Part shown: one piece after another, positions 38,539-47,408 of the stretch
How the letters are laid out: each line of letters starts with the position of its first letter
Position numbering within the stretch: position 1 is the first letter of the stretch
Source: Bacillus chungangensis
GTDB lineage: Bacteria > Bacillota > Bacilli > Bacillales > Bacillaceae_C
Assembly (NCBI RefSeq): GCF_030812995.1
Contig: NZ_JAUSTT010000026.1
Span: 1-64,000, forward strand
Direction of reading: 5' to 3'
DNA: 64,000 nucleotides
Notes under the pieces: generated by a model
What the model saw: the letters and a program-made list of their open reading frames with translations, nothing else
Told to the model about the DNA's origin: nothing
Database searches by the model: none
Made by a program: the position numbers and the translations under genes

Positions 38539-38649
38539 TTATCTATATTTATTTTTAATTGATTCAATAATCCCATATAGCAAGAAGTACGTAAGAAATG
38601 TTAAAGAAAAGAAAATGCCATACTCTACTAAAGTACTTAAAATCGTCAT
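38539..38649 (-). CDS. Small single-helix membrane protein in the fibre cluster
   Basis: A 36-residue protein, MTILSTLVEYGIFFSLTFLT followed by YFLLYGIIESIKNKYR: one hydrophobic helix of about 22 residues and a basic tail. GAGGGG lies 13 bases before the ATG, a rather long spacing. It fits exactly into the gap between two cluster genes and has the plan of a small phage membrane protein such as a holin-type or YvrJ-like peptide, but the family is not identified. Confidence 0.5.
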   Translation of the reverse strand: MTILSTLVEYGIFFSLTFLTYFLLYGIIESIKNKYR

Positions 38650-38668
38650 TTCATTAAGTACGCCCCTC

Positions 38669-39133
38669 TTAAACGAAATCTAATACGATGCTTAGCTCTA
38701 TCGTTATTCCTTTCAATCCACCTTCAGTAAAAAACACTCTAAAGATATCACCTTTATTTACTTCCTCTGTTACAGGTACTTGGCCAAATTTTGCTCCTTC
38801 AGGTAAGATTACATGAGAAATGAGTTGCCAATCTGAGCGCCCTTGTCTATAAGATTCCTCATTAATCTTTTGTACTTGCAAAGAAAATTCTCTCTCTAAT
38901 TTATCTTGGGAAGTAAACGTTAAATTAGATGTAACCCCCCTGTAAGGAAACCTTATTTCAGGTAAAGATCTTCCAGCCTGTATTCTTTCTGGAAAAGTGA
39001 ATACAATAACTTTCGTAGCTAATGTCTCTAAGTTCTGTTGATTTCTTCTAGAAAGGTTGTAATTAAGAGAGTTAAACAACCTATTTCTCCCTCCCTTGAC
39101 TCCCATTGTTATTATAGGTTTTCTAAAGAGCAA
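38669..39133 (-). CDS. First gene of the fibre cluster, hypothetical
   Basis: A 154-residue protein with a basic first half (KGGRNRLFNSLNYNLSRRNQQ) and a beta-strand end (GGLKGITIELSIVLDFV). The frame opens with TTG at 39133 but no good ribosome site precedes it; an ATG nine codons later has none either, so the start is uncertain and the gene may have lost its true 5' end. A decayed tandem copy lies directly upstream (39210-39568). Confidence 0.58.
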   Translation of the reverse strand: MLFRKPIITMGVKGGRNRLFNSLNYNLSRRNQQNLETLATKVIVFTFPERIQAGRSLPEIRFPYRGVTSNLTFTSQDKLEREFSLQVQKINEESYRQGRSDWQLISHVILPEGAKFGQVPVTEEVNKGDIFRVFFTEGGLKGITIELSIVLDFV

Positions 39134-39209
39134 GCTAACAAAAAAGCGTAACTACTACTACTTTTGATTTAACAGCTGCTTTGTTATGGGATTATAGAAA
39201 CTTCCCTAC

Positions 39210-39568
39210 TAGCCGTTATTCCCTTTACTCTCATCTGTAAAAAACTCTCTAAAGATATCACCTTATTTAATTTCTCTGTTATAATTCATGGTTAAACTAA
39301 GCGTCTTCAGATAGCGTTACCAGCTGAACTACCCTGTCTGTCTAATAAATCTTGGGATGTAAATGTTAAATTAGTTACCTCGCATGGAAGAGACCTTATT
39401 CAGGCAAATATCTCAGCTTGTACTCTCCCTTGAAAATTGATTATGATAACTTTCGTAGCTAATATTTCTAAGTTCTGTTGATTTCTTCTAGGATTGCACC
39501 CTATTTCTCTTCCACCCTCGACTTATTATAGGTTCTCTAAAGAGCAAACTAACAAAAAATTGTAACCA
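39210..39568 (-). pseudogene. Decayed tandem duplicate of the 38669-39133 gene
   Basis: Long stretches match the region 38700-39146, for example AACTTTCGTAGCTAAT, TTCTAAGTTCTGTTGATTTC and CTCTAAAGATATCACC, but the copy is about 90 bases shorter and full of small deletions that break the frame. Even the sequence before the start (AAAGAGCAAACTAAC) is duplicated. It is a relic of a tandem duplication that included the upstream region. Confidence 0.8.
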
Positions 39569-40477
39569 CTACTTAGTGGTTACTCAGTTTGTAGAGAAAG
39601 TAGGTGTTTATTCTCTACAAGCTGACCCAAGGCCTAGCCTAAGGTTTCTTTTCTAATAATAAAAGAGGCGGCCAAAAGAACGCTCTTAGCATCCTTTCGG
39701 CTCACCTCCTCATCGCCTTTATCCAATACTGCCTTCCATTTCGAATTTGTTTATTTTCACTAAACAAATATCAATGATTTTTGGACATTTACCATCAAAA
39801 CATAATAAATCCAGCAGACTTGGAATTAATAAAAGCGAGTCCTCAAATCTTAGAAAATATATTTTGCGTTAAAAAAGGAGCAGTGAGAGACCGACAAAGC
39901 GATCTAATACATAGTAATAGCTGCAATAATCCCAAAATGCAGCTACGGGGTGTAGTCACTTAACACTAATGTTCTTCGCATCGGTAATTCGAGTGGTTAC
40001 GCATTATTGTATAATCATAAAATGACTAGTTAATTAATAAATCCATCGTTTCATAACCGGTTCTCAATAACAATAGCTTCGTCTAGCCTATGAGATTTCC
40101 TAGATTGCAAACGAATCGTTTCCGTTACAGTCTCGAACATTGAATTGACATCTAATACATAAATAACTGGAAACAACGAAGTAAGTCGAGGTATAATGTT
40201 GATATTTTCAAGGTTTTTGGAAGTTTAATTTATCATATCAAATCATAATAAAATTCAATCAAAGTGGCATAAAAGGCAGCACGAATTTAAATTTTTTTCC
40301 ATGTCCTGTAACGATTACTGTTAATCCACAATAGGCAACTATAATCTCTTTAGGATTATTCAAATTTTATAACAGTATCCTAATGATGGGTTTTAACTAC
40401 TCTATTTGATTACGATATTTGCTTGGTATTGTTAGTCTAACAATACAATGATAATTATTTTTGTGAAGGAGAAAGAA
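39569..40477. other. Intergenic region left of the kinase-like gene
   Basis: About 900 AT-rich bases. On the minus strand near 39650-39760, a short frame (KWKAVLDKGDEEVSRKDAKS, then VLLAASFIIRK) ends at TAG and has a GAGGTGAG inside it; it may be a relic. The plus-strand frame at 39781-39963 has no ribosome site and is not supported. TGTAGAGAA and TTCTCTACA near 39580-39610 form a hairpin. No RNA gene is recognisable. Confidence 0.4.
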
Positions 40478-41080
40478 ATGAAAAAAGATGTGAATTTTAT
40501 AATAAATCATCTAGATGATTTATTATGCGAAGAAAGTTTCATTGGCATCGGTTCTACCCGCAAAGTGTATCGATACAAAGAATTTGTTATAAAAAAACAC
40601 TTACACGAACTAGGTTATAAACAAAGTTTGAATGAACAAAAAATTTATCAAACATTAGAAGCTCAAAATTTGTCCAAACATATTGCTCCCGTTCTATACA
40701 TGGATCAACATATGATAATTCAACCTTATTATAAGCCTTTAGATTTGATAAATAATGACACTTACGATTTAGACTTTGAAAAAGATGATCGGATAACAAA
40801 TGATTTAAAGAAAGCTTTATCATTAATAGATAAAGAATTAGATGGGTTTGATTTTTTTGATAGCAGCAATTATGGAAGCAATGAAAATGGTGAACTTGTA
40901 CTAATTGATTATGGAATGACAAAAAAACTATATGAAAATATGTGGGTTCCGCTAGCTGAAGAAGGAATATTACCTCAAATATTCATTGAAAAATGCCAAT
41001 CTTGTGGTTTAGAAAAAGAACTTAGGATTTACGGAGAACATGACACAGATCGTCGTTGTTTAGCATGTGGTAAAGAATAA
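40478..41080 (+). CDS. Protein-kinase-like phosphotransferase with C-terminal zinc ribbon
   Basis: A 200-residue protein with a minimal kinase-like fold: GIGSTRKVYRY corresponds to the glycine loop, EFVIKKH to the ATP-binding lysine, FDSSNYG to the catalytic loop (with Asp and Asn but not the HRD His) and LVLIDYGM to the DFG region. After it, a zinc ribbon follows with CQSCG and CLACG. Bacillus has short kinase-like proteins of this size (YrzF/YbdM type), but the ribbon tail is unusual to me. Substrate unknown. GAAGGAGAAAGAA before ATG 40478 decides the start. Confidence 0.68.
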   Translation: MKKDVNFIINHLDDLLCEESFIGIGSTRKVYRYKEFVIKKHLHELGYKQSLNEQKIYQTLEAQNLSKHIAPVLYMDQHMIIQPYYKPLDLINNDTYDLDFEKDDRITNDLKKALSLIDKELDGFDFFDSSNYGSNENGELVLIDYGMTKKLYENMWVPLAEEGILPQIFIEKCQSCGLEKELRIYGEHDTDRRCLACGKE

Positions 41081-41447
41081 CAATCTGTGCAAAACAATTC
41101 TTAATTATTTTGTATTTTAATGCTCTCCTTTTGAGCGATTGTTGTTTGTTTTTTAGTTACTCTTTTTTGTTGTTTAATATTACTCGTATTAAAGACTAAC
41201 AGACTAAAGATTCATTTATCCATTTTTAAATCTTTTCGTCTTTTTAATTTATTGTTTTATATATCATTTACATATATATCTAATTCAGGATACACATAAA
41301 TTGACTGATAAAAGAGCATCTATTGAAAAAAGATAATAAGATATTTTGATAAAGAACTGTTTGACTTCAAAAAATGAGGTTAAACAGTTCGATTTGTTCT
41401 TCATCATTTTTCAGTATGCTTAGTTTTGCTCTCAAACTGCTCTTCCT
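41081..41447. other. Intergenic region before the broken Nudix gene
   Basis: About 370 very AT-rich bases between two converging genes. AACTGTTTGACTTC and GAGGTTAAACAGTT near 41350-41390 form a terminator-like hairpin for the Nudix gene. No coding frame is supported. Confidence 0.5.
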
Positions 41448-41998
41448 TTATTTAATGAAGGATTCCACTTTTTTTGCAACTTCTTTTGGAATCACATCAA
41501 TAGAAGACAACTCTCCTATTTCTATCCATATCGGTAAATACGTCTCTCTGTTTCTATATAAATTAGTAAACTCTTCTCCTTGTCCAGTACCAAAAACCCC
41601 ACTTACAATATCTGCTAAGAAATAATATTGGGTACCGTTAAATGCTACTTCTGCAATACACTCTTTAATATTAACTTCAACCCCTAACTCTTCTAACGCT
41701 TCTCTTTTAGCTCCTTCTTCTGGAGTTTCTCCATTTTCTAATCCGCCACCTGGAAAAACATAATAAAGTGAAACTTCCATCAGTGGGAGTTTTTCCCATC
41801 CCCCACTGATGGTTAGTTGAACCAATCGGACATTTACTGGCAGTTATCCCCCACCTAGACTTATTCGTTCCTCTTACTCTCGAGGTGGGGGTCTTACTGC
41901 CAGTTAGATGTGGGATAAACAGATCCTTCTTTAATTCTTTTAATTAATCCTACTTTATTATTTTCAATAATCACTACAGAACCTCTATCCCGCATCAT
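41448..41998 (-). pseudogene. Nudix hydrolase gene interrupted by a miniature element
   Basis: The 5' part starts at ATG 41998 (MMRDRGSVVIIENNKVGLIK, then RIKEGSVY) after AAAGGGG. Then the element copy B interrupts it, and the 3' part continues YVFPGGGLENGETPEEGAKR and further to a stop at 41448. The second part carries the full Nudix box (GGLENGETPEEGAKREALEELGV). Removing 152 bases restores one open frame of 132 codons exactly (GSVY-YVFPGGG). Because 152 is not a multiple of three, the present gene is broken; a frame starting inside the element could produce only an altered N-terminus. Confidence 0.9.
41768..41919 (-). mobile_element. IS200/IS605-like miniature element, copy B (152 bp)
   Basis: Bounded by ATAAA on both sides (41763-41767 and 41915-41919); on the minus strand these read TTTAT. 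It has two hairpins: CCATCAGTGGG/CCCACTGATGG (41777-41812) at the left and a long one, ACTGGCAGT...ACTGCCAGT with CCCCCACCT inside (41836-41904), at the right. There is no coding capacity. Its insertion in the Nudix gene gives exact boundaries. Subterminal hairpins, absence of terminal inverted repeats and insertion next to a short target are known traits of IS200/IS605 elements and their derivatives. Confidence 0.88.
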
Positions 41999-42226
41999 TC
42001 ATTTCCCCTTTATTTTGCACATTTGATCATTTCCATTTAATACTACTTAAGCTTTATAAACAAGGTCTGCGTCTTTATTCAACCAAACGCTTTATCAAAC
42101 AATTGCAAGTTAATGATAATCACTTATTGATCTAAATCATATCTAAACCTAAGCCAATATGTGCTTCTATTTAAGTAAGCAATGTGATAATCAATGGTTT
42201 ACCTTTTCATTAAAAATAGTTATTCC

Positions 42227-42280
42227 TTGACAAGAAATCATTATTAATTAATAATAGATACGTAATTAGAATTATTATAG
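42227..42280 (+). promoter_or_regulatory. ahpCF promoter with PerR-like box
   Basis: TTGACA (42227-42232) and AATAAT (42250-42255) stand 17 bases apart. Just downstream, TTAGAATTATTATAG (42266-42280) matches the PerR consensus TTATAATNATTATAA at 12 of 14 defined positions. A site overlapping the transcription start would repress until peroxide oxidises PerR. The rest of the 336-base gap is AT-rich without a gene. Confidence 0.75.
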
Positions 42281-42334
42281 ATAGAGTTTTAACTTTCAGC
42301 TAAAACTTTAAATCATTTAGGAGGAAGGTTAATT

Positions 42335-42898
42335 ATGTCTTTAATCGGAACTGAAGTACAACCATTTAACGCAAAAGCTTACAAGAACGGCGAATTTATT
42401 GATGTGTCTGAGGAAACCTTCAAAGGCCAGTGGAGCGTGCTCTGCTTTTACCCAGCAGACTTTACCTTCGTGTGCCCAACAGAGCTTGAAGATCTACAAA
42501 ATGAATATGAAAATCTAAAAGCACTTGGTGTTGAAGTTTATTCCTGCTCTACTGATACACACTTCACACATAAAGGCTGGCACGATAGCTCCGAAACAAT
42601 TGGTAAAATTGAATATGCAATGATTGGTGACCCTTCACAAACGCTATCTCGTCATTTTGAAGTTTTAAACGAAGAAGAAGGTCTTGCTGATCGTGGTACA
42701 TTCATCATTGATCCAGATGGTGTTATCCAAACTGTAGAAATAAATGCAGACGGAATTGGCCGCGATGCAAGTACGCTTATTAACAAAATCAAAGCAGCAC
42801 AATATGTTCGCAATAACCCTGGTGAAGTATGCCCTGCAAAATGGAAAGAAGGCGCTGAAACACTTAAACCAAGTCTTGATTTAGTAGGAAAAATCTAA
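42335..42898 (+). CDS. ahpC: Alkyl hydroperoxide reductase subunit C
   Basis: A 187-residue 2-Cys peroxiredoxin that reduces H2O2 and organic peroxides. The peroxidatic Cys is C47 in [11 protein letters not shown] and the resolving Cys is C166 in GEVCPAKW; both are intact. Length is standard. GGAGGAAGG lies before the ATG. It is followed by ahpF after 12 bases, forming a classical operon with a PerR-like promoter. Confidence 0.97.
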   Translation: MSLIGTEVQPFNAKAYKNGEFIDVSEETFKGQWSVLCFYPADFTFVCPTELEDLQNEYENLKALGVEVYSCSTDTHFTHKGWHDSSETIGKIEYAMIGDPSQTLSRHFEVLNEEEGLADRGTFIIDPDGVIQTVEINADGIGRDASTLINKIKAAQYVRNNPGEVCPAKWKEGAETLKPSLDLVGKI

Positions 42899-42910
42899 GG
42901 AGTGTAATAA

Positions 42911-44440
42911 ATGGTACTTGACGCAGATATTAAGTCACAATTAAAGCAATATCTTCAACTACTGGAAAACGATATAGTGCTTAAGGTAAGTATTAGTTCA
43001 GATGATACATCTAAGGACATGCTAGCTCTAGTTGATGAGCTAGCCTCTATGTCTACTAAAATTTCTGTTGAGCATACACAATTACCAAAAACACCAAGCT
43101 TTAGTGTGAACAGCGTCGGTGAGGATACTGGAATTACATTTGCTGGTGTTCCACTAGGACATGAATTTACTTCATTAGTGTTAGCTCTACTTCAAGTTAG
43201 CGGCAGACCTCCAAAATTGGATCAGAAGTTAATCGATCAAATTAAACATATAAGTGGTGAATACCATTTTGAAACGTACGTCAGTTTAAGTTGTAATAAC
43301 TGTCCCGATGTTGTTCAAGCATTAAACATGATGAGCGTGCTTAATCCCAACATTACGCATACAATGATTGATGGTGCTGCCTTTAAGGAAGAAGTAGAAA
43401 GCAAGAATATCATGGCTGTGCCAGCCGTTTACTTAAATGGAGAATTTTTCAACGGCGGTCGCATAACGCTTGAAGAACTTCTTGAAAAAATGGGACATGG
43501 TGTAGATGCATCTGAGCTTTCAGAAAAAGAGCCATTTGACGTACTTGTTATTGGAGGCGGTCCAGCAGGTGCAAGTGCTGCAATCTATGCTGCACGTAAA
43601 GGTATTCGAACCGGAATTGTTGCTGAACGTTTTGGCGGTCAAGTTCTAGATACGATGAGTATTGAAAACTTTATTAGTGTAAAACGTACAGAAGGACCTA
43701 AGCTTGTGGCAAATCTTGAAGCGCATGTGAAAGATTACGATATTGATGTCATGAGTTCACAACGTGCTAAACGTATCGAGAAGAAGGACCTTTTTGAACT
43801 TGAACTGGAAAATGGTGCAATACTAGAAAGTAAAAGTATCATCATTTCCACAGGCGCACGTTGGAGAAATATCGGTGTTCCTGGTGAACAAGAGTTCAAA
43901 AACAATGGTGTAGCATACTGTCCTCACTGTGACGGCCCATTATTTGAAGGAAAAGATGTAGCTGTCATTGGGGGCGGTAACTCTGGAATTGAAGCTGCAA
44001 TTGATCTTGCAGGAATTGTAAAACATGTCACTGTACTTGAGTTCGCTCCAGAGCTAAAAGCGGATGAAGTTCTACAAGAGCGTTTATACAGTCTACCGAA
44101 TGTCACCGTATTAAAGAATGTTCAAACACAAGAAATCACTGGAACTGACAGTGTAAATGGCATTACTTACATGGAACGAGATACAGAAGAAGTGAAACAT
44201 ATTGAACTTCAAGGTGTGTTCGTTCAAATCGGACTTGTACCAAATACTGAATGGCTAGAAGGAACGATTGAACGTAATCGCATAGGTGAAATCATCGTTG
44301 ATAAACAAGGATCGACGAATGTTCCAGGATTATTTGCTGCAGGAGATTGTACAGATAGCGCATATAATCAAATCATTATTTCGATGGGATCCGGAGCTAC
44401 AGCAGCTTTAGGTGCATTCGATTACCTTATCCGTCATTAA
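42911..44440 (+). CDS. ahpF: Alkyl hydroperoxide reductase subunit F
   Basis: A 509-residue FAD/NADH disulfide reductase that regenerates AhpC. The N-terminal domain has tandem thioredoxin-like folds with CNNC at residues 128-131; the flavin part shows [18 protein letters not shown], the redox motif CPHCDG near residue 337, [17 protein letters not shown] and FAAGDCTD. All cysteines needed for electron relay are present. Its stop is followed by a terminator, so the operon has two genes. Confidence 0.97.
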   Translation: MVLDADIKSQLKQYLQLLENDIVLKVSISSDDTSKDMLALVDELASMSTKISVEHTQLPKTPSFSVNSVGEDTGITFAGVPLGHEFTSLVLALLQVSGRPPKLDQKLIDQIKHISGEYHFETYVSLSCNNCPDVVQALNMMSVLNPNITHTMIDGAAFKEEVESKNIMAVPAVYLNGEFFNGGRITLEELLEKMGHGVDASELSEKEPFDVLVIGGGPAGASAAIYAARKGIRTGIVAERFGGQVLDTMSIENFISVKRTEGPKLVANLEAHVKDYDIDVMSSQRAKRIEKKDLFELELENGAILESKSIIISTGARWRNIGVPGEQEFKNNGVAYCPHCDGPLFEGKDVAVIGGGNSGIEAAIDLAGIVKHVTVLEFAPELKADEVLQERLYSLPNVTVLKNVQTQEITGTDSVNGITYMERDTEEVKHIELQGVFVQIGLVPNTEWLEGTIERNRIGEIIVDKQGSTNVPGLFAAGDCTDSAYNQIIISMGSGATAALGAFDYLIRH

Positions 44441-44451
44441 TGAAACGAATA

Positions 44452-44494
44452 AAAAGCCGTTATATCAACTAATTGGTGATGTAGCGGCTTTTCT
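44452..44494 (+). terminator. Terminator of ahpCF
   Basis: AAAAGCCG...TATATCA and TGATGTAGCGGCTTTT pair with minor mismatches; TTTTCTCTT follows. It lies 12 bases after the ahpF stop codon. Confidence 0.75.
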
Positions 44495-44578
44495 CTTAGA
44501 GTTTATGAAGAGTCGAATGATCGGAATTAAAATCATTATCTATAGCAATATTACTAATTTATCTTCATCCAAGTTACA

Positions 44579-44728
44579 CTATAAATGCTCCCTGATAAAT
44601 AGTCGCTCTTGTGGAGCTATCTTCAATAAAATATAAAGAGTAATAATCCCTAATCCTGAACAGAAGGCAATCCCTACTAAAATAAAAGTCAAATAATCCA
44701 ATAGTAAAGGATTAATTAGGTGTGAAAT
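44579..44728 (-). CDS. Possible 49-residue membrane protein with an ATT start
   Basis: The frame ISHLINPLLLDYLTFILVGI, then AFCSGLGIITLYILLKIAPQ and a basic end has one convincing membrane helix. No ATG, GTG or TTG in frame lies after the ribosome site AAAAGGAG; the codon at the right distance (eight bases) is ATT at 44728. A TTG at 44701 is an alternative without ribosome site. The frame could also be the end of a decayed longer gene. It lies 155 bases downstream of the ggt stop codon, in the same direction, but behind a terminator. Confidence 0.35.
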   Translation of the reverse strand: MSHLINPLLLDYLTFILVGIAFCSGLGIITLYILLKIAPQERLFIREHL

Positions 44729-44835
44729 ATCCTAGACTCCTTTTCTATGACATATCATTCTTTCGTCTGAGGTTAGCTGCTCAACTCTAATGGACAGCCT
44801 CCTACCCGATCGAAACCTGCTTTATTAACAAGGAG

Positions 44836-44862
44836 AAAAAACCTCCCTCATTATAAGGGAGG
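44836..44862 (-). terminator. Terminator of the gamma-glutamyltransferase gene
   Basis: CCTCCCT (44842-44848) and AGGGAGG (44856-44862) pair with a 7-base loop, and the minus strand continues with six T. Confidence 0.85.
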
Positions 44863-44883
44863 AAAACAGTGAAGATTGTTTGA

Positions 44884-46599
44884 TCAATACCCTACAGCAG
44901 CACCATCTCCACGCGGGTCAGCACCGCCATATCTCACATTTGTTGTTGAATCAATCAGAATTGCACCAGCATGTCCCATCGTGTCAGTAAAATCCTCTAG
45001 CACTTTTACCGGATGACCGCGCTTGATCAGTTCCTGAACGACATCATCTGGTACACGGCCTTCGATCTTGAGATCATTAGAGGAGGCTCCCCATCTTCTG
45101 CCATGCAACCACCGCGGTGCTTCAATGGCATCCTGTACACTAAATCCATAATCTACGATTCTCGTTATTATTGCTGCCTGTGTTTGGGGTTGCCCTTCTC
45201 CTCCCATCGTGCCATACACGAGGAAAGGCTTGTCATCTTTAAACATCATGGCCGGATTTAAAGTGCTAAATGTACGTTTCTTTGGTTCCAAACGGTTAAT
45301 ATGATTCTCGTCGAGTGAGAAGAAGCTGCCTCTATTCTGAAGCAAGACACCTGTATCTTTCGCTACAATCCCAGATCCATACTCATGGTAGATGCTTTGA
45401 ATAATCGAAACGGCATTTCCATCCTTATCGACTACACCAAGCCATACCGTGTCGCCCTTAGGATCGAGCAAATTCACGTCGGTTGCCGCTTTATTCATAT
45501 CGATACGGTCGGCCATTTTTTTGCCATGTTCTTTGGACAGCATGTAATCGAGAGGAATATCTACAAATTCTGGATCGGTTACATATTTATCACGATCAGC
45601 GAAGGCTTGCTTTGTTGCCTCTACTAGTACATGGTAATAATCCGCTGATCCTTCTTCTATTTTTTTCATGTCAAAATTATTTAAAATATTCAGAATAGAC
45701 AAAGAAGCTACACCTTGTGTATTTGGGGGAAAATTGTAAGCCTGATATCCTCGATATTCAACCATGATCGGATCAACCCAGTTGGCTCTGTGATCTTCAA
45801 AATCCTTCAAAGTGAGCAGACCGCCATTGTCCTGGAGATCCGCTATAATCTTCTCCGCGATCTCTCCCTTATAGAAACCATCTGCTCCTTGGTTGGCAAT
45901 TACTTTTAAAGTATTGGCAAGTGCCTCTTGTTTAAAGATTTCTCCCTCTTTATAGGACTCTCCATTTGATTTTAAAAAGGTGTCAGCAAAGCCTTGAAAA
46001 CGCTGGAGATTTCTAAAATCTTGATCGTTTGGATCAAGATTTACTTCCGCCCAATACGCTTGACTTGGCGTTACAGGAAATCCTTTTTCTGCGTACATGA
46101 TGGAATCTTCTAGTAATCGATCCCATTTTGCACTATTCTTCATGGTTTTCTTAGCGTACTGATAAGCTTCTTCCCAACCAGAGATTGCTCCTGGAACGGT
46201 ATTGGTTGAGAGGTAACCACGCGAAGGAATCGTCTCAAATCCTTGCTTCTTATAAAAGTCGATCGTTGCCTTTTCACCCGAGCGACCACTTGCATTCAAT
46301 GCTTTTAACTCTCCGGTCTCTGCATTGTAGATCAACCAAAAGTTATCACCACCGATGCCATTCATATGTGGGTAAACCACTGCTAATGTTGCAGAAGCAG
46401 CGACTGCTGCATCTACAGCATTCCCACCCTCTTGCAGTACTTGAAGCGCAGATTGTGAAGCCAGATAGTGAGGGGTTGTAACCATGCCATTAGGTGACAT
46501 CGTTGTCGGTCGATACCCAGCACTTACAGACGATATGGAGAATAAAGTCATAAAAACAACCAACAGCATCCAAACCAGTTTCTTCATTCTGTTTCTCAA
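44884..46599 (-). CDS. ggt: Secreted gamma-glutamyltransferase family protein
   Basis: A 571-residue Ntn-hydrolase precursor. A signal peptide covers about the first 27 residues (LVWMLLVVFMTLFSISSVSA). The large-subunit part contains GGNAVDAAVAASATLAVVYP and NTVPGAISGWEEA; self-cleavage would occur before the Thr in GDTVWLGVVDKDGNAVSIIQS, the new N-terminal nucleophile; later GGEGQPQTQAA is typical. The active-site context is GDTVWL and not the HTTH of classical GGT, so the substrate may differ (it could be a YwrD-like enzyme). GTG or TTG at 46599-46602 fits GGAGG best; an ATG 15 bases upstream overlaps it. Confidence 0.88.
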   Translation of the reverse strand: MRNRMKKLVWMLLVVFMTLFSISSVSAGYRPTTMSPNGMVTTPHYLASQSALQVLQEGGNAVDAAVAASATLAVVYPHMNGIGGDNFWLIYNAETGELKALNASGRSGEKATIDFYKKQGFETIPSRGYLSTNTVPGAISGWEEAYQYAKKTMKNSAKWDRLLEDSIMYAEKGFPVTPSQAYWAEVNLDPNDQDFRNLQRFQGFADTFLKSNGESYKEGEIFKQEALANTLKVIANQGADGFYKGEIAEKIIADLQDNGGLLTLKDFEDHRANWVDPIMVEYRGYQAYNFPPNTQGVASLSILNILNNFDMKKIEEGSADYYHVLVEATKQAFADRDKYVTDPEFVDIPLDYMLSKEHGKKMADRIDMNKAATDVNLLDPKGDTVWLGVVDKDGNAVSIIQSIYHEYGSGIVAKDTGVLLQNRGSFFSLDENHINRLEPKKRTFSTLNPAMMFKDDKPFLVYGTMGGEGQPQTQAAIITRIVDYGFSVQDAIEAPRWLHGRRWGASSNDLKIEGRVPDDVVQELIKRGHPVKVLEDFTDTMGHAGAILIDSTTNVRYGGADPRGDGAAVGY

Positions 46600-47197
46600 C
46601 ACCATTACCTCCATCTCAAATATAGTAATTAGTACCTGTTAAAATCATGAGTGAGTGAAGTTTGCTGTACCAGACAAGAAATCTCTTACTTAACTAATGA
46701 AGGTGATCACTTTCTGGGAGATATTCATAGAAGTAAGAATCATAGTTTGAAAGCGAAACCTTAGACCCGTGTCTTTACGCCCGCGTCTTTTCGTATGTGT
46801 TTGCCGTTATCGTTTCTTGACAAAAAATATAACTATTTACACTTCATAGTAAAATGATGATGTCGTTTATATTACCAATACCTCCTTTTCAATGTTGTTG
46901 TTTAAATCCCGTAGTTATATTACTCCTAGTATCCTAGTAAATTTCACCAACTTTCCAATATATTCAATGAGTATATCGGCAATCTATCATCACTTTTTAA
47001 TCTTTTTAATTTTTTTCTAACTTTAGACTTAGATTTACTTCTATAAATAAGTAAAAAGGTATGCATATTCCCATGAATCCAAATGACTTCACACCCTTAT
47101 GTGAATCATTTTGATCCTTGAGATCGTGTATAAGAAAATGGAATCGATAAGGCACTGTGAAGAACTTCTATAATTGGCTAAGAGGAGAAGATATAAA
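46600..47197. other. Intergenic region upstream of ggt
   Basis: About 600 AT-rich bases. A repeated motif (CCCGTGTCTTTACGCCCGCG) lies near 46770-46800. Just before the element copy C stands GAGGAGA, the displaced ribosome site of an IS110 transposase. No coding frame is supported. Confidence 0.45.
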
Positions 47198-47408
47198 GTG
47201 AAACTTCCATCAGTGGGGGTTTTCTCTCATCCCCCATACAAAGGATCCCAAGCTAAAAGCGCGACGTCCTGTCGCAACGCTTGAGTGACCAACATCCTGT
47301 TGGCCCGAACCAATCGGACATTTGACTTTCAGTTATCCCCCACCTAGCGCTTCTGATTCCTCTTACTCTTGAGGTGGGGGTCTTACTGCCAGTTAGATGT
47401 GGGATAAA
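47198..47408 (-). mobile_element. IS200/IS605-like miniature element, copy C (211 bp)
   Basis: Bounded by ATAAA at both sides (47193-47197 and 47404-47408; TTTAT on the minus strand). It has the same ends as copy B and a longer middle. In minus orientation: left-end hairpin with ACTGGCAGT; core AAATGTCCGATTGGTTCGGG; two short hairpins (CCAACAGGATGTTGG and GCGACAGGACGTCGC); TTTTAGCTTGGGATCC; then the right-end hairpin and AAGTTTCACTTTAT. The last 130 bases have the layout of a TnpB guide-RNA scaffold. Removal restores a ribosome site at normal distance from the ATG of an IS110 transposase. Confidence 0.88.

Noticed and set aside
39781-39963. Plus-strand 60-codon frame near the kinase-like gene
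   Set aside because: No ribosome site, atypical composition and no recognisable motif.
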